Part shown: positions 1 through 11,711 of the stretch, in pieces
Position numbering within the stretch: the stretch's first letter is position 1
How the letters are laid out: each line of letters opens with the position of its first letter
Source of the DNA: Blakeslea trispora
Lineage: Eukaryota; Mucoromycota; Mucoromycetes; Mucorales; Choanephoraceae
Direction: 5' to 3'
Assembly (NCBI GenBank): GCA_025331445.1
Contig: JAIWNE010000064.1
Coordinates: 1-64,000 of the forward strand
Length of the DNA stretch: 64,000 nt
Translations under genes and position numbers: made by a program
Notes under the pieces: generated by a model
What the model saw: the letters and a program-made list of their open reading frames with translations, nothing else
What the model was told of the DNA's origin: nothing
The model's database searches: none

Positions 1-517
1 CCAAACTTCCTTTACCATCAAACCATGGTCAAGTTTGGGATTTTAGCATTACGTCTTGCCGATTCTACCATTATTCCTCTTTATCCTTCAATTACTACAA
101 AGAGCTCAAAATATTCTGAGGCTTGACTTCACTTGCTGCTCCTCACAGCTTCCTCAACTTGATGATGCTCTTGACAAGTTGGCAAGAACTACCGTCGTTT
201 GAACGTCGTAGACAACGACTCGAAAAACTCTTCAAGACTCTGCCAATACTGACTCTAACCTCTTGAAGCGCGTCGAAAAGACCAATAACCGCCTTATTTT
301 CTTTGAGCGGGCTTTATTGATCCTAAAGGTCTTCCAGGCCGTAGTTGTTCAAGCATGTTATTTATGCACCTGGCTTATGGACTGGCTATTCCTCACAAGT
401 ATTCCCAGGCATTGCTGAAGGTATGGAAGATCATGACTACGTCCGATTCGCCATGCTGAGCAACAAGTTGCAGCTGCTATTCGTGAAGCTTCAGAGAAGC
501 TAAAAGACGATTACTAA
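1..517 (+). pseudogene. Frame-broken copy of the M28 peptidase C-terminus (left palindrome arm)
   Basis: This is a reverse-complement copy of 3471-4001, the last part of the M28 peptidase gene, ending at the equivalent stop codon at 515-517. Several single-base deletions relative to the right arm destroy the frame. It should not be counted as a separate gene, because it is explained by the palindrome artefact. Confidence 0.85.
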
Positions 518-739
518 GTATGACCATACCAATTGAGATAAATAAATTATTACATTGTATCTTAAAGCATCTAGTGCACACATTTGAGATAATTATTAGA
601 GTATCATGATCTGAAATAACAAATGAAAAAAGAGCCTTGCATTTTCCCATTAGCTTATGATATGAAACGTTTTTTTTCTTGAAACACACACAAACGATCA
701 TACCTAAACAAGTAGAACTTTTATTCAAATAAAAAATAA

Positions 740-2002
740 CTACCAAAGACTACATTTTTTGACTGGGTTCATAGGACTGCCAGCAGGGCATCTAAATGCC
801 TCTGCAAATTCGAAAGAGTTCTGAAGTGGAGCGTTAATGCGCCATTTGTAGGGTGCATGATTGTCAGTAAGGACCTAGATAAAACTGCATGTTAGTTGAA
901 TTCTTGAATAAGATGATCTTACTTGCCTTCTTTTTAGCTTGAGCAGGTGTGATGTTTTTACAGTATGTGCGAGCAAGCTGATAAAAAACAGCTTTCAGGA
1001 GATAACGCGTTTAAGCCTGGCAAACGCATATTGTTGTGTGTTTACTACTTAGGATCCTTTAGATATCGACTCTTCCATGCTTCCACAGCCTTCTTCACGC
1101 CTCCATTATCTGCCAAGTTTTTCTGCTAGTGTAAACTTGCCATTTACATTGACAGGTTGGCCTTTTTCATCAGTAACTGTGAAATTGTTATATTGCTTTA
1201 CAAAACAGTCAGCTTTAACCTCGTACTCTTTGGCCGTGTGCTCTGTCCACCATTGAAAGAGTTTACCATCTGCGTCATAGCGCCTTCCTCTGCTATCATA
1301 ACCATGCTAATTGAATAGAAAGAGAAGATAAGGCACAAAACAAGATGTACATTTGAAATATGAATCGTTATACAAAAAGAGAAGCTATTTCTTACAGTCA
1401 TTTCGTGTCCAAGTACAGAACCAATTGCTCCATAATTTAAATACTCTGGTCTGCTTTCTTCAAAATATAAACCTTGCAAAATACCAGCAGGAATTCCTAT
1501 CTATTTCAACTGTTTAGCTAATGGCTAAAAATGCAACGCAGAGAGTAGTTTGGCTCACTTCATTAAAAGCGGATCTAGAATATGCATCAACCTCGTGAGG
1601 ATACATCCACCATACACCTTTATCAATTGGCTTGCCTACTTGACGCCAAGCGTTCGAGACTGTAGAGATGCGTCCGTTTACATAGTTGCTAAAATAATCA
1701 TCCGGCTTAATGATGAAGGCACCATAGTAAGAAGATAGAGAAACAGGCGACATGACATCGGGAGAACTCTCTGAGTAGCCAATTTTGACAGTCAACTTGT
1801 TCAATTTTCTTTCAGCATTACGACGCGTCTTCTCATCGAGCCACTCTAACTGATGAAAACTATCTAACAAGACCTGTTTGATATCATCAGCAATAGCCTT
1901 GATGCTTTCCTTTGTCTTATATCAAATTTCTCTAGAACATAATAACGACCTGCCATAAAGCCCAAGGATGTATCGATCTCATCCATGCACACGTCCCAAC
2001 GG
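740..2002 (-). pseudogene. Frame-broken copy of the M13 peptidase 3' part (left palindrome arm)
   Basis: This is a reverse-complement copy of 2003-3247, with the equivalent stop at 740-742 and the same introns. Base deletions break it. Positions 1981-2002 extend it seven or eight codons further 5' than the right arm (reading RWDVCMD before EIDTSLGF), matching the family pattern of a W..C segment before the conserved LG..G..Y. The M13 gene therefore continues beyond the window edge. It is an artefact copy, not a second gene. Confidence 0.85.
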
Positions 2003-3247
2003 GAGATCGATACATCCTTGGGCTTTATGGCAGGTCGTTATTATGTTCTAGAGAAATTTGATATCAAGACAAAGGAAAGCATCAAGGCTATTGCTGATGA
2101 TATCAAACAGGTCTTGTTAGATAGTTTTCATCAGTTAGAGTGGCTCGATGAGAAGACGCGTCGTAATGCTGAAAGAAAATTGAACAAGTTGACTGTCAAA
2201 ATTGGCTACTCAGAGAGTTCTCCCGATGTCATGTCGCCTGTTTCTCTATCTTCTTACTATGGTGCCTTCATCATTAAGCCGGATGATTATTTTAGCAACT
2301 ATGTAAACGGACGCATCTCTACAGTCTCGAACGCTTGGCGTCAAGTAGGCAAGCCAATTGATAAAGGTGTATGGTGGATGTATCCTCACGAGGTTGATGC
2401 ATATTCTAGATCCGCTTTTAATGAAGTGAGCCAAACTACTCTCTGCGTTGCATTTTTAGCCATTAGCTAAACAGTTGAAATAGATAGGAATTCCTGCTGG
2501 TATTTTGCAAGGTTTATATTTTGAAGAAAGCAGACCAGAGTATTTAAATTATGGAGCAATTGGTTCTGTACTTGGACACGAAATGACTGTAAGAAATAGC
2601 TTCTCTTTTTGTATAACGATTCATATTTCAAATTGTACATCTTGTTTTGTGCCTTATCTTCTCTTTCTATTCAATTAGCATGGTTATGATAGCAGAGGAA
2701 GGCGCTATGACGCAGATGGTAAACTCTTTCAATGGTGGACAGAGCACACGGCCAAAGAGTACGAGGTTAAAGCTGACTGTTTTGTAAAGCAATATAACAA
2801 TTTCACAGTTACTGATGAAAAAGGCCAACCTGTCAATGTAAATGGCAAGTTTACACTAGCAGAAAACTTGGCAGATAATGGAGGCGTGAAGAAGGCTGTG
2901 GAAGCATGGAAGAGTCGATATCTAAAGGATCCTAGTAGTAAACAACACAACAATATGCGTTTGCCAGGCTTAAACGCGTTATCTCCTGAACAGCTGTTTT
3001 TTATCAGCTTTGCTCGCACATACTGTAAAAACATCACACCTGCTCAAGCTAAAAAGAAGGCAAGTAAGATCATCTTATTCAAGAAATTCAACTAACATGC
3101 AGTTTTATCTAGGTCCTTACTGACAATCATGCACCCTACAAATGGCGCATTAACGCTCCACTTCAGAACTCTTTCGAATTTGCAGAGGCATTTAGATGCC
3201 CTGCTGGCAGTCCTATGAACCCAGTCAAAAAATGTAGTCTTTGGTAG
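2003..3247 (+). CDS. M13-family zinc metallopeptidase (neprilysin-like), 5' truncated by the contig edge
   Basis: This is the C-terminal half of an M13 (neprilysin / endothelin-converting enzyme) zinc endopeptidase, normally a type II membrane or secreted ectoenzyme that cleaves peptides. Exons are 2003-2425, 2484-2588, 2679-3059 and 3113-3247. The joined protein shows the family signatures: PAGILQ, NYGAIG, the zinc motif HEMTH (split by an intron between T and H), the third-ligand motif ENLADNGG, and the C-terminal NPVKKCSLW ending. The last intron (3060-3112) only closes in frame with a GC donor (AG|GCAAGT) and an AG acceptor. The true start is missing, because the sequence folds back at 2003. 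The gene converges with the M28 peptidase, with 223 bp between the stop codons. Confidence 0.9.
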
Positions 3248-4001
3248 TTATTTTTTATTTGAATAAAAGTTCTACTTGTTTAGGTATGATCGTTTGTGTG
3301 TGTTTCAAGAAAAAAAAACGTTTCATATCATAAGCTAATGGGAAAATGCAAGGCTCTTTTTTCATTTGTTATTTCAGATCATGATACTCTAATAATTATC
3401 TCAAATGTGTGCACTAGATGCTTTAAGATACAATGTAATAATTTATTTATCTCAATTGGTATGGTCATACTTAGTAATCGTCTTTTAGCTTCTCTGAAGC
3501 TTCACGAATAGCAGCTGCAACTTGTTGCTCAGCATGGCGAACTCGGACGTAGTCATGATCTTCCATACCTTCAGCAATGCCTGGGAATACTTGTGAGGAA
3601 TAGCCAGTCCATAAGCCAGGTGCATAAATAACATGCTTGAACCAACTACGGCCTGGAAGACCTTTAGGATCAATAAAGCCCCGCTCAAAGAAAATAAGGC
3701 GGTTATTGGTCTTTTCGACGCGCTTCAAGAGGTTAGAGTCAGTATTGGCAGAGTCTTGAAGACGTTTTTCGAGTCGTTGTCTACGACGTTCAAAACGACG
3801 GGTAGTTCTTGCCAACTTGTCAAGAGCATCATCAAGTTGAGGAAAGCTGTGAGGAGCAGCAAGTGAAGTCAAGCCTTCAGAATATTTCTTGAGCTCTTTG
3901 TAGTAATCTGAAGGATAAAGAGGAATAATGGTAGAATCGGCAAGACGTAATGCTAAAAGTCCCCAAACTTTGACCATGGTTTGATGGTAAAGGAAGTTTG
4001 G
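2003..4001. repeat. Right arm of the palindrome (the reliable copy)
   Basis: This is the sequence mirrored by 1-1980. It carries intact open frames for the M13 peptidase 3' exons and the M28 peptidase 3' end, so it is taken as the true genomic copy. The right boundary at 4001 lies inside the M28 coding region and has no feature of its own there. That fits a read end rather than a biological repeat boundary. Confidence 0.85.
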
Positions 4002-5861
4002 ATCACCAAACTTTTCCATCCAATGAAAACTGTCGTAGTTGCTATGATAGACACCGTAATCGCCTTCGAAACCTAGATTAATGCTAGCAATACCAAGATG
4101 GTCCAAGAAGCCAACAAAATCGCTTCCAGAGCCTAACTGACCAACAGGAGGGTTTGAGTCAGCAGAGGTGTTGGTGTTTGTAGACCAAGCGTCATACACA
4201 GACTTTTTGGTGTTGGGATCTGTAACTTCAGAAGTGATTTGATAAATAAGTCTGCTCAAAGAAGGCGATGCAGCTGCCGTAAACTGAGGACCAGAAACAG
4301 CAACATCAACGTTGATATAAACAGCACCCTCCTTGGTAAGCCATTCGCTGTGGTCTTCAACCCATTCAGTAGATCCAACAAGACCGTATTCTTCACCATC
4401 CCAAGAGGCCAAGATGATGGTACGTCTAGGACGCCATCCAGACTTGAGAAGTTCACCAAGAACACGAGCAAGTTCCAACATAGCTGCCGATCCTGAGGAA
4501 GGATCTACAGCACCGTAAACCCAAGCGTCACGATGATTACCCAAAATGACAGCTCGATCAGGTTCTTCGGTACCTTCGATACGAGCAATAACGTTCCAAA
4601 TGGGTGTGACTTTATCTTCATTATGATTTGTCAAGACGACTTCACCTTCAGTAGGACCACTATAGTAATCCACTTCCTCAAGTCCACCAGCCCAATCTGA
4701 TTTACCTAAAACACCAAGTCCTTGAGTAGCTTTGAGAAGAGGCAATGCATCTTCCCAAGACAAAGGTAAAGAAGGTATCTTGGCCAATCCAACAGATTCT
4801 TCAGGCTTGATTCTAACAGCATCCTTAGTGGCAGCGTAGCCTGGGGTCAAGGGATCGCCTGCCAAGAGTGAGAGGTATTGCACAGAGCCTCTTTGAGCAG
4901 AACTCTTGGAGCGCCAGGGTCCTTCAGGATAAGACTTGGCTGGATTGTTTGTATCGTCCTTGTTCAATGGTCCATCGTCAATAGGATCAGAGTAGATCAG
5001 AGCACCAGCACAGCCAAATGTCTCAGCAGCCTTCACCTTAAGACCTCGGAATGAGCCACCATATCTCATGAGGGCAATTGTGCCATTCAATTTGATGCCA
5101 CTGTCCTTTAAAAATTGAAAGTCTTCGAGGCGACCATAGTTTGCATATACAACGCGGCCAGTCACTGTGCCGTTCTTGGAATATCCATGAAAAGTAGGGA
5201 CAACATTGGGATCTCTGCTAGTCTCATCTTCATCAACAGGATCTTCAGTCAACTTAGCTTCAAATCGCAAATGCTTGGGTCCAGAAACAAGGGCCAAACG
5301 GTGAGAGATGGGGTAGTTTAATAGAGGATAATATGTTTCAATCTTGGCATCAAGACCAAAATTCTTGAATTGATCGCGAGTCCATTCAGCTTGCTTCTTA
5401 TCATTTTCAGTTCCAGCCAGATGTGCTTCAGAAGTATAGATTTTCAAGTAATCACGAATGCTTTCGTTTGATGGCATTTCAAGCATCACCTTTTCAGGGT
5501 TGATTGATCCTGGTGGTGATGGTGCTTGAATAATATAAATAGAGATCGATTAGTCTATTGGATTTACAATACGAAGAAAAAAAAACGACTTACTTGGTTT
5601 TTCCTTTTCTATATTATCAAACCAAAGACCAAATGTAATGCCTATAAGGACAAATACAGCAACAATAGCAGATACTGTAACGACAGTACGGAAAGTTGTG
5701 CGCCTGGGTGAACTCATGGTTCCTCTTTGTCTGTCAAGCAATGGTGTATTTTCATCTTGGTCTCCATTCCATTTTGCATTAAACCAATCTTTGGCTTTAT
5801 TTAGACTCCCTTTGAAGCCTTGGTTATTTTCGTCTGAAGGTAAGGATATGCCACCAGCCAT
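3471..5861 (-). CDS. M28B-family membrane metallopeptidase (glutamate carboxypeptidase II / Vps70-like)
   Basis: Exons are 5861-5594 and 5524-3471, giving 773 residues, close to human GCPII (750) and yeast Vps70 (811). The N-terminus is cytosolic-like, followed by one hydrophobic segment at about residues 59-81 (type II anchor). A protease-associated domain comes next, then the peptidase domain with the binuclear zinc residues: NHRDAWV with DP near residue 418, WDGEEYG near 465 (catalytic Glu pair), NVDVAVSG, and YHSNYDS near 583. A TfR-like dimerisation region of charged helices closes the protein. In this family these proteins cut C-terminal acidic peptides or act in vacuolar sorting; the substrate here is unknown. 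All metal ligands appear present, so activity is expected. The start chosen is the first ATG of the open frame. Confidence 0.92.
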
Positions 5862-6920
5862 AATAGTTCTTTTTTTTTTTTTAGCAAGAAGCAGAGAGAG
5901 AGAGGAAGAGGGAAAAAAAGGCTACAACTAAAGTCAGGTTTTAAAAAGGCAAAAAAAAAGAGTTGTGTCGGAGTTGTGCCTTTTAGGATCGTTTCTAATC
6001 TTCTTTTGTAAAGAGATAATCATTATTGCATAAACTTATCGCTTCCCGATAGCTCGGTGAAATGGTCACTTGGACACACAATCACAAATAAGGACCAAGT
6101 GTAACATCACGTTTGGTCTTGAGCAGAAATGACGAGCTTCTTGTTTGCTTAAAGACAATATTTAAAGCAAATGACGGGATTATATTCTCCCTTTTCGTTT
6201 TTTGCGTTAATAAGGTAACCAAGTGAAAATCGCGTTGATCATATGATCACTTGCAACTCTTTCTAAGAGTAAACAGTGGATATGCTGTCAAAGTGTATAT
6301 ACTGAATCAGCCATAATCTATTTGATTCTATTTCCTCCCTATAATACAAGTTGCTATGCAAGTGGTGATAGTGATGAGTTTAAGCCTATTTCATCATTTT
6401 GCTGCTTTGAATGGAGTCAATCTGAAATAATCCATGAGAGGATCATACGCAGTTTTGTTATAGTACGTGACTACAACCATTGCCTAGTTAATCAAGCAAA
6501 CTCCTCTTCTTTTCCCTTGAGCCATCTTGACACATAGCATCGGTTGGCCTTCCCTTTTCATTGGATGATTGTTTTATTTTGGCTTTTTTGGGAAGCAAAG
6601 AAAAGGAAGTCTTAGCATCAAAAGCAGAATAGGTAGCCATTGTTATCATCGTACAATTATTAACTTATCCTCATTGGTGCCATTGTGTTTAACTATTCAA
6701 ACTTCTTTGGAATTGTGTCTCAGAAGAAGAAAAAAGCCAATCAAATTTATTGGTCAAATCTGACTGTAAAGTAAGCAGCTAAATACAATTGCATGGCAGG
6801 CAAAAGCAAGTCCCTTTTTTTTGTCTCTCTTTTTTTTTCCTCTCTTTCTTTCTCTCTCTCTTTTTTTTTCTTATATATATCACTAGTGTATTTATCTACC
6901 AAAGAAAAAAAAGAAGAAGC
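5862..6920. promoter_or_regulatory. Shared divergent upstream region of the M28 peptidase and SPT6
   Basis: About 1.06 kb separates two divergently transcribed starts, so both promoters must lie here. Long T-rich and CT-rich tracts sit directly before SPT6 (6820-6880), and A/T-rich runs precede the peptidase start. No protein-coding frame convinced me, and no specific operator could be assigned. Confidence 0.5.
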
Positions 6921-9900
6921 ATGTCTCGAAGTGACGATGAAGACTCCAACTTGTACGGTGATCAAGATGAAGACAACAGCATAGCTCAAAACTCGGATGA
7001 AGAAGGCGAAGATATTGGCTATTCTCGTAAAGGCAACATGATTAATGACGACGATGAGGACGATGACGATGAAGAGGACGAAGAGGAAGACGATGATGAA
7101 GAAGAAGCCCGAAAAGTAAATCACTTTTTATAGTTTATTTATTGACACTATATAACCAATGTCATTTAGATTGCTGAGGGCTTCATTGTTGACGACGAAG
7201 AATCAGACGCGTCCGAACCAGTGGCTGTTCGTCGCAAAAAGAGAAAGAAGGTGGAAGAATGTAAATAAAGCAATTCTTTGCTCCCTGTTTATCCGGTTTG
7301 CACTTCTGACATTTTCTTTTTCTTTTTTTTACTATTTTAGACGATGACGATCTTGACGAAGAAGATTTGGAACTATTAGAAGAAAATACAGGTGTCAAAA
7401 TCAATCGTTCTACTGGTGTAAGATATGCTATTGACAAAAAAAAAGGAAGAGAAATAATAACATATTGGTTGTTAGCCTAAATTAAAGCGTCTTAAACGTG
7501 GACGTGAAGAGCAGTCTTATGAAAAATCGAAAAGTACAGGCAACATCTTTTCCGAGGAAGAAGACGAAGATGATGAAGCACAAGCAGCACATACCTCCAG
7601 TCGTCGTCATCATGAAGATGAGTACGCTCAGGATTATGACAGAACGGGAGGATACAGACGCGATGCTTATGATGATATGGGCGACTTTATTGCAGACGAA
7701 GACGAAGATGATTTGAATGAGGTCATGGATGAAAGAAATCAAGCACGATACAATGAAGACCGAAGTAGACGCGGTAAAGCAAGTAAAGACATGATGCATA
7801 TCTTGCCTGCTGGTATAAGTGAAGAGTAGGTGATGAAGTGTGTGTGTGTGTGCTTTCAAGAAAGACTAAACAACAGCTTAGTGTACTTGTTGACATGTAC
7901 GATATCTTTGGTGACGGTGCTGATTATGAATGGGCCTTATATGATGAAGAAGTAAGTGTTTATGCATAGGACGTATAATGCTCTATCTATACCAATAACC
8001 AATTATAGGAAGCAGACCAAGCAAGAGAACGTGAGCCTCAGTTGGCTGACATTTTTGAGCCAAGCGAATTAGCTGAACGCATGATGACTGAAGAGGATGA
8101 AGAGATCCGTTTGCGTGATGTCCCTGAGCGTCTACAAATGCGTTATGAAGGTCTCAATAAGACATTTGAGCCAGCAACAAACGATCAAGTACAAGAGGAA
8201 GGTGCTTGGATTGCTCGTATCATGGCTCGTCATCGTGGAGAGGAACACCCTACAGATCAATTCACTTCAGCTGTTGCTTATGTCGTTAGCTTCTTTACAC
8301 GCGAATTCTTGGAAGTACCACATATCAAAGATCACCGCCGAGATTATTTTACAGATGTGGATCCCTCTACAGGCATCAGTCGCGAAATCTTAACCGAAAA
8401 AGACTTGTGGGAGATTTACGATTTGGATTTCAAGTATCATAGTTTTGTAGACCGTCGAAACGCACTCCGAGAATTTGTAGCCAAGTGCCAGATTGAGGAT
8501 GAATACATGGAGAGTATGCTGGATCGAGTTGAGAAAGTAGAAGAGATTGCCGATCTGACGGATTATATCAATCTCAAGTATGCAGACAAAATCAATGCTA
8601 TGCAACAGCAGGCCCGTGGCAACAAACGTCCTACCAACAAATCTCTCTACGAGCTCAGTCAGCACTCTCGTATGCATGCATTCTTACCTCAATTTGGTAT
8701 CTCTGCTCGCGAGTTCGGTACCAACTATATAGAAACCTATCAACGCTACCAGCCTGAAGATCAGTCAGTAGATCCCATTGTACAGGCAGATGAATACACA
8801 GATCAAAACTTTCCAGATACTGTCAAGGTACTAAAGGCAGCTCGTTCAGTACTTGCTCAGGAAATGGCCTTTGATCCTCAAGTCAGAAAGGCCATCCGTA
8901 AAGATTGGGAACTCTATGCTACTATCTCGGTACGTCCTACCGAAAAGGGCTATAACATGATTGATGAACTTCACCCAATGAAACCTTTCAAGTACTTGAC
9001 TGAAAAGCCTGTGACTGAGTTCAAGAATGGCCAATTCTTGCATTTGCTGAAAGGGGAAGCAGATGGCTTACTTACCATCACAATTGGTATTACAGATTAT
9101 CCTGCTTGGTTCAATCGTATTGCCGAATTCTATATATCAGATGGTTATAGCGATACTGTTCAACAATGGAATGACCAGCGTAGGGAAATTATTGAACAAT
9201 CGTTGAGAGAACATTTGATTCCCTTGATGAGCAAATATGTACGCGAAAAGCTCCGTGTAGAAGCTCAAGAATACATCTGCCAACACGCTTACAATAGTTT
9301 GCACAACAAGATCAATGTCGGTGCTTTCCGTGGTCCAGAATCGCACTTCAAGAGCCCCTTGCCTCGTGTGGTTACCGTCTCTTCAGGGAATGGTGGACCT
9401 AAGGATCCTATTGTAGCTGTCTTTGTCAACCAGCGCGGAAAGGTACTTGATCAGTTCCAGGTGCCTAACCTCAAGGACGAGCGTCACTGGAAAGAAATGG
9501 CAGATTACATCAAATCAAAAAAGGCAAATGTACTTGGTGTTGCAGGCTATAACGCTGAAACACGTCGCATCATCAAGCATATGCAAAGCATGTTGGTAGA
9601 AATCAATCAGTCGCATGAACACAACAATCTTGCCAAAATGGATATGGTAGTCGTCGACGACGAGACTGCACGTCTCTACAAAGCATCTAAGCGCGCTCAA
9701 GAAGAATTCAGTGATTACAGCGAGACTGCTCGTTATTGTGTTTCTCTTGCTCGTCGCCTTCAGAGCCCTGTGATGGAGTATGCTGGTCTAGGTCGAGATT
9801 TGCTAGCCATTCGTCATCATGAGCTACAACATTTGGTACCTGAAGATACACTCTTGTTCTATCTTGAACGGGCCTTGATCAGCGTCATTAATGACTTGGG

Positions 9901-11487
9901 CTTTGACATTAATGCTGCTATACAAAGCCCTTACTTAGCCAATGCCTTGCAGTTTGTCTGTGGCTTTGGTCCTCGTAAATCGCAATCCATTTTGAAGAAG
10001 ATTGAAGCTTTTGGCGAACTTGAAAGTCGTGCTGCACTTGTGCTTCGAAAGCTTACACCTGCCAATACATTCATGAATTGTGCTAGTTATCTTCGTATTC
10101 GTGATATTGATGGTGCTGATATCTTGGATGATACCCGTATTCATCCTCAAGATTACGAATTAGCTCGCAAGATGGCAGCAGATGCCCTTGAGATAGATGA
10201 GGACGAAATGGACGATTATGATTCAAAAGTAGCTGTAGTCACACGAGTGATCAAGGAATACCCCGATAAGTTGAACGATCTAATTTTAGACGATTACGCT
10301 GTAGTATTGCGCAAGCAATACAATGCACCAAAGCGTCAAATTTTGGAACACATCAAGCTAGAGTTGCAAGGGCCTTACCATGATCGCCGTCATCGTTATG
10401 CTCGTCCTACAACAGAAGAAGCCTTTGTGATGGTGACAGGTGAGACACGATCTACTTTGAGTGAAGGTTTTATCATCCCTGCTATGGTCATGGCTGTTCG
10501 GGGCAAGATTGCCAACTGTGTCCTAGATTCAGGTCTTGAAGGCATGATTTATATTGATAATGCTTCAGATGATCGCATCATGAATATTGGCGATGTGTTG
10601 CAAGTAGGTCAGACCATCAACTGTAAGGTGCTTCGTATCGATCGAGACAAATTCATGGTTGATCTCTCCTGTAAGAGCTCAGACACAAAGCCAGGCTCCG
10701 ATTACACATTACGCAAATTACCTGAAGATCCTTACTATGACCATGTAGAAGAGACAAAGGAGCGTGAACAACGCCGTGCTAGTCGTCGCAAGCAAGCTCG
10801 ATCCACCCGTGTGATTAAGCATCCCTTGTTCAGACCATTCAACCATATGGAAGCAGAAGATTACCTTTCAAGTCGTCAGCGCGGCGATTTGGTCATCCGT
10901 CCCTCCTCGCATGGTCCGGATCATATTGCTATTACATGGAAGGTGGATGATGATGTATATCAACATGTTGATGTAGTTGAAGTTAAAAATAAGAATGATT
11001 TACATGCCCCTGCCCGCCTCAAAATTGGTGATCAAACTTTTGAAGATCTAGATGAATTGATTGTCACTTACATTGAAGCGGTTGCTCGTAAAGTAGAAGA
11101 GTTAATGGCTCATCCCAAGTATCGCCCAGGTGGCATAAATGCTCTCAATGAGCATTTGACTGCCTTAACACAGGCAAATCCCAAGATGTCTGCTTATGGT
11201 TTCTGTCAAAGTGAAAAACCTGGTTATTTCAATTTGGGATTCAAATTAAGTATCCGTGGTCCTCCTATGCGTTGGGTAAGTAGCTTAAAGAGAAAAATAG
11301 AGAGATAGGTTGAACTAAACTTGTTTTTTTTAAAAAAAAAAAGGTTGTTCGTGTCTTACCTGATGGCTATCGTTTACGTGACACACCATACCCTCAAGTA
11401 GACGACTTGATCAATGGATTCAAGCGTATTCAACATGCTGAAGCACAGCGTCAAAAGAAATATCACGATAAAAACCGAATGTATTAA
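6921..11487 (+). CDS. SPT6: Transcription elongation factor and histone chaperone SPT6
   Basis: Seven exons (6921-7115, 7170-7260, 7341-7417, 7476-7825, 7882-7951, 8009-11275, 11344-11487) encode 1397 residues, against 1451 in yeast. SPT6 travels with RNA polymerase II, binds histones and reassembles nucleosomes behind it. Visible parts in order are an extreme acidic N-terminus (residues 1-70 and again up to about 200), the conserved YDIFGDGADYEWAL segment, and the helix-turn-helix/tex-like core. These are followed by a degenerate YqgF-like nuclease fold (about 726-826), a helix-hairpin-helix (CGFGPRKSQSIL, about 907-940), an S1 RNA-binding domain (about 1071-1155) and the tandem SH2 module (about 1199-1332, with GDLVIRPSS). 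The frame closes across all introns. The N-terminal exons are short and the rest is one 3.3-kb exon. Confidence 0.97.
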
Positions 11488-11711
11488 TAAAGCATAAAAC
11501 GATATTGTTGCAAAGTGTACTTAGATGAGACTCAGTTGTTGAAGTAATAACCTTTTTTTTTTATTGTTGGAATAAGTGATAGATTGAGAATGTAATGAAT
11601 TTCATTGCATGTGAATACGCTTGACATTTAGTTGAACAGTTATGTCTTGAGAAGCAAACACTTTCTCTTTTTCTTTATTGATTGAGATATAATTTATAAC
11701 AAAGATAGTCT

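Larger units (their letters stand above)
1..2002. repeat. Left arm plus loop of a large palindrome (probable assembly artefact)
   Basis: Bases 1-1980 are the reverse complement of 2003-4001, and 1981-2002 form a 22-base loop present once. The left arm is about 19 bases shorter than the right. The losses I checked are single-base deletions, many in homopolymers, that break the reading frames of both peptidase genes, whereas the right arm is cleanly open. This is the pattern of an uncorrected single-pass read that turned round on itself (a missed hairpin adapter or template switch) at a contig end. A genuine inverted duplication is possible but less likely. The loop read backwards continues the M13 peptidase upstream of the turn, so it is the only record of those codons. 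Confidence 0.9.

Noticed and set aside
1985..2470. Open frame starting [14 protein letters not shown] as a complete M13 protein
   Set aside because: Its first seven codons are palindrome loop read on the wrong strand, and its end runs into an intron. It is a junction artefact plus one real exon.
1..4001. Palindrome as a true telomeric or amplified inverted repeat
   Set aside because: The left arm has frame-breaking single-base losses and the boundary at 4001 lies mid-gene. An assembly fold-back explains all of it.
6747..7124. Hydrophobic minus-strand open frame opposite the SPT6 N-terminus
   Set aside because: Antisense of the GAT/GAA-rich acidic exon gives spurious Ile/Phe/Val runs.
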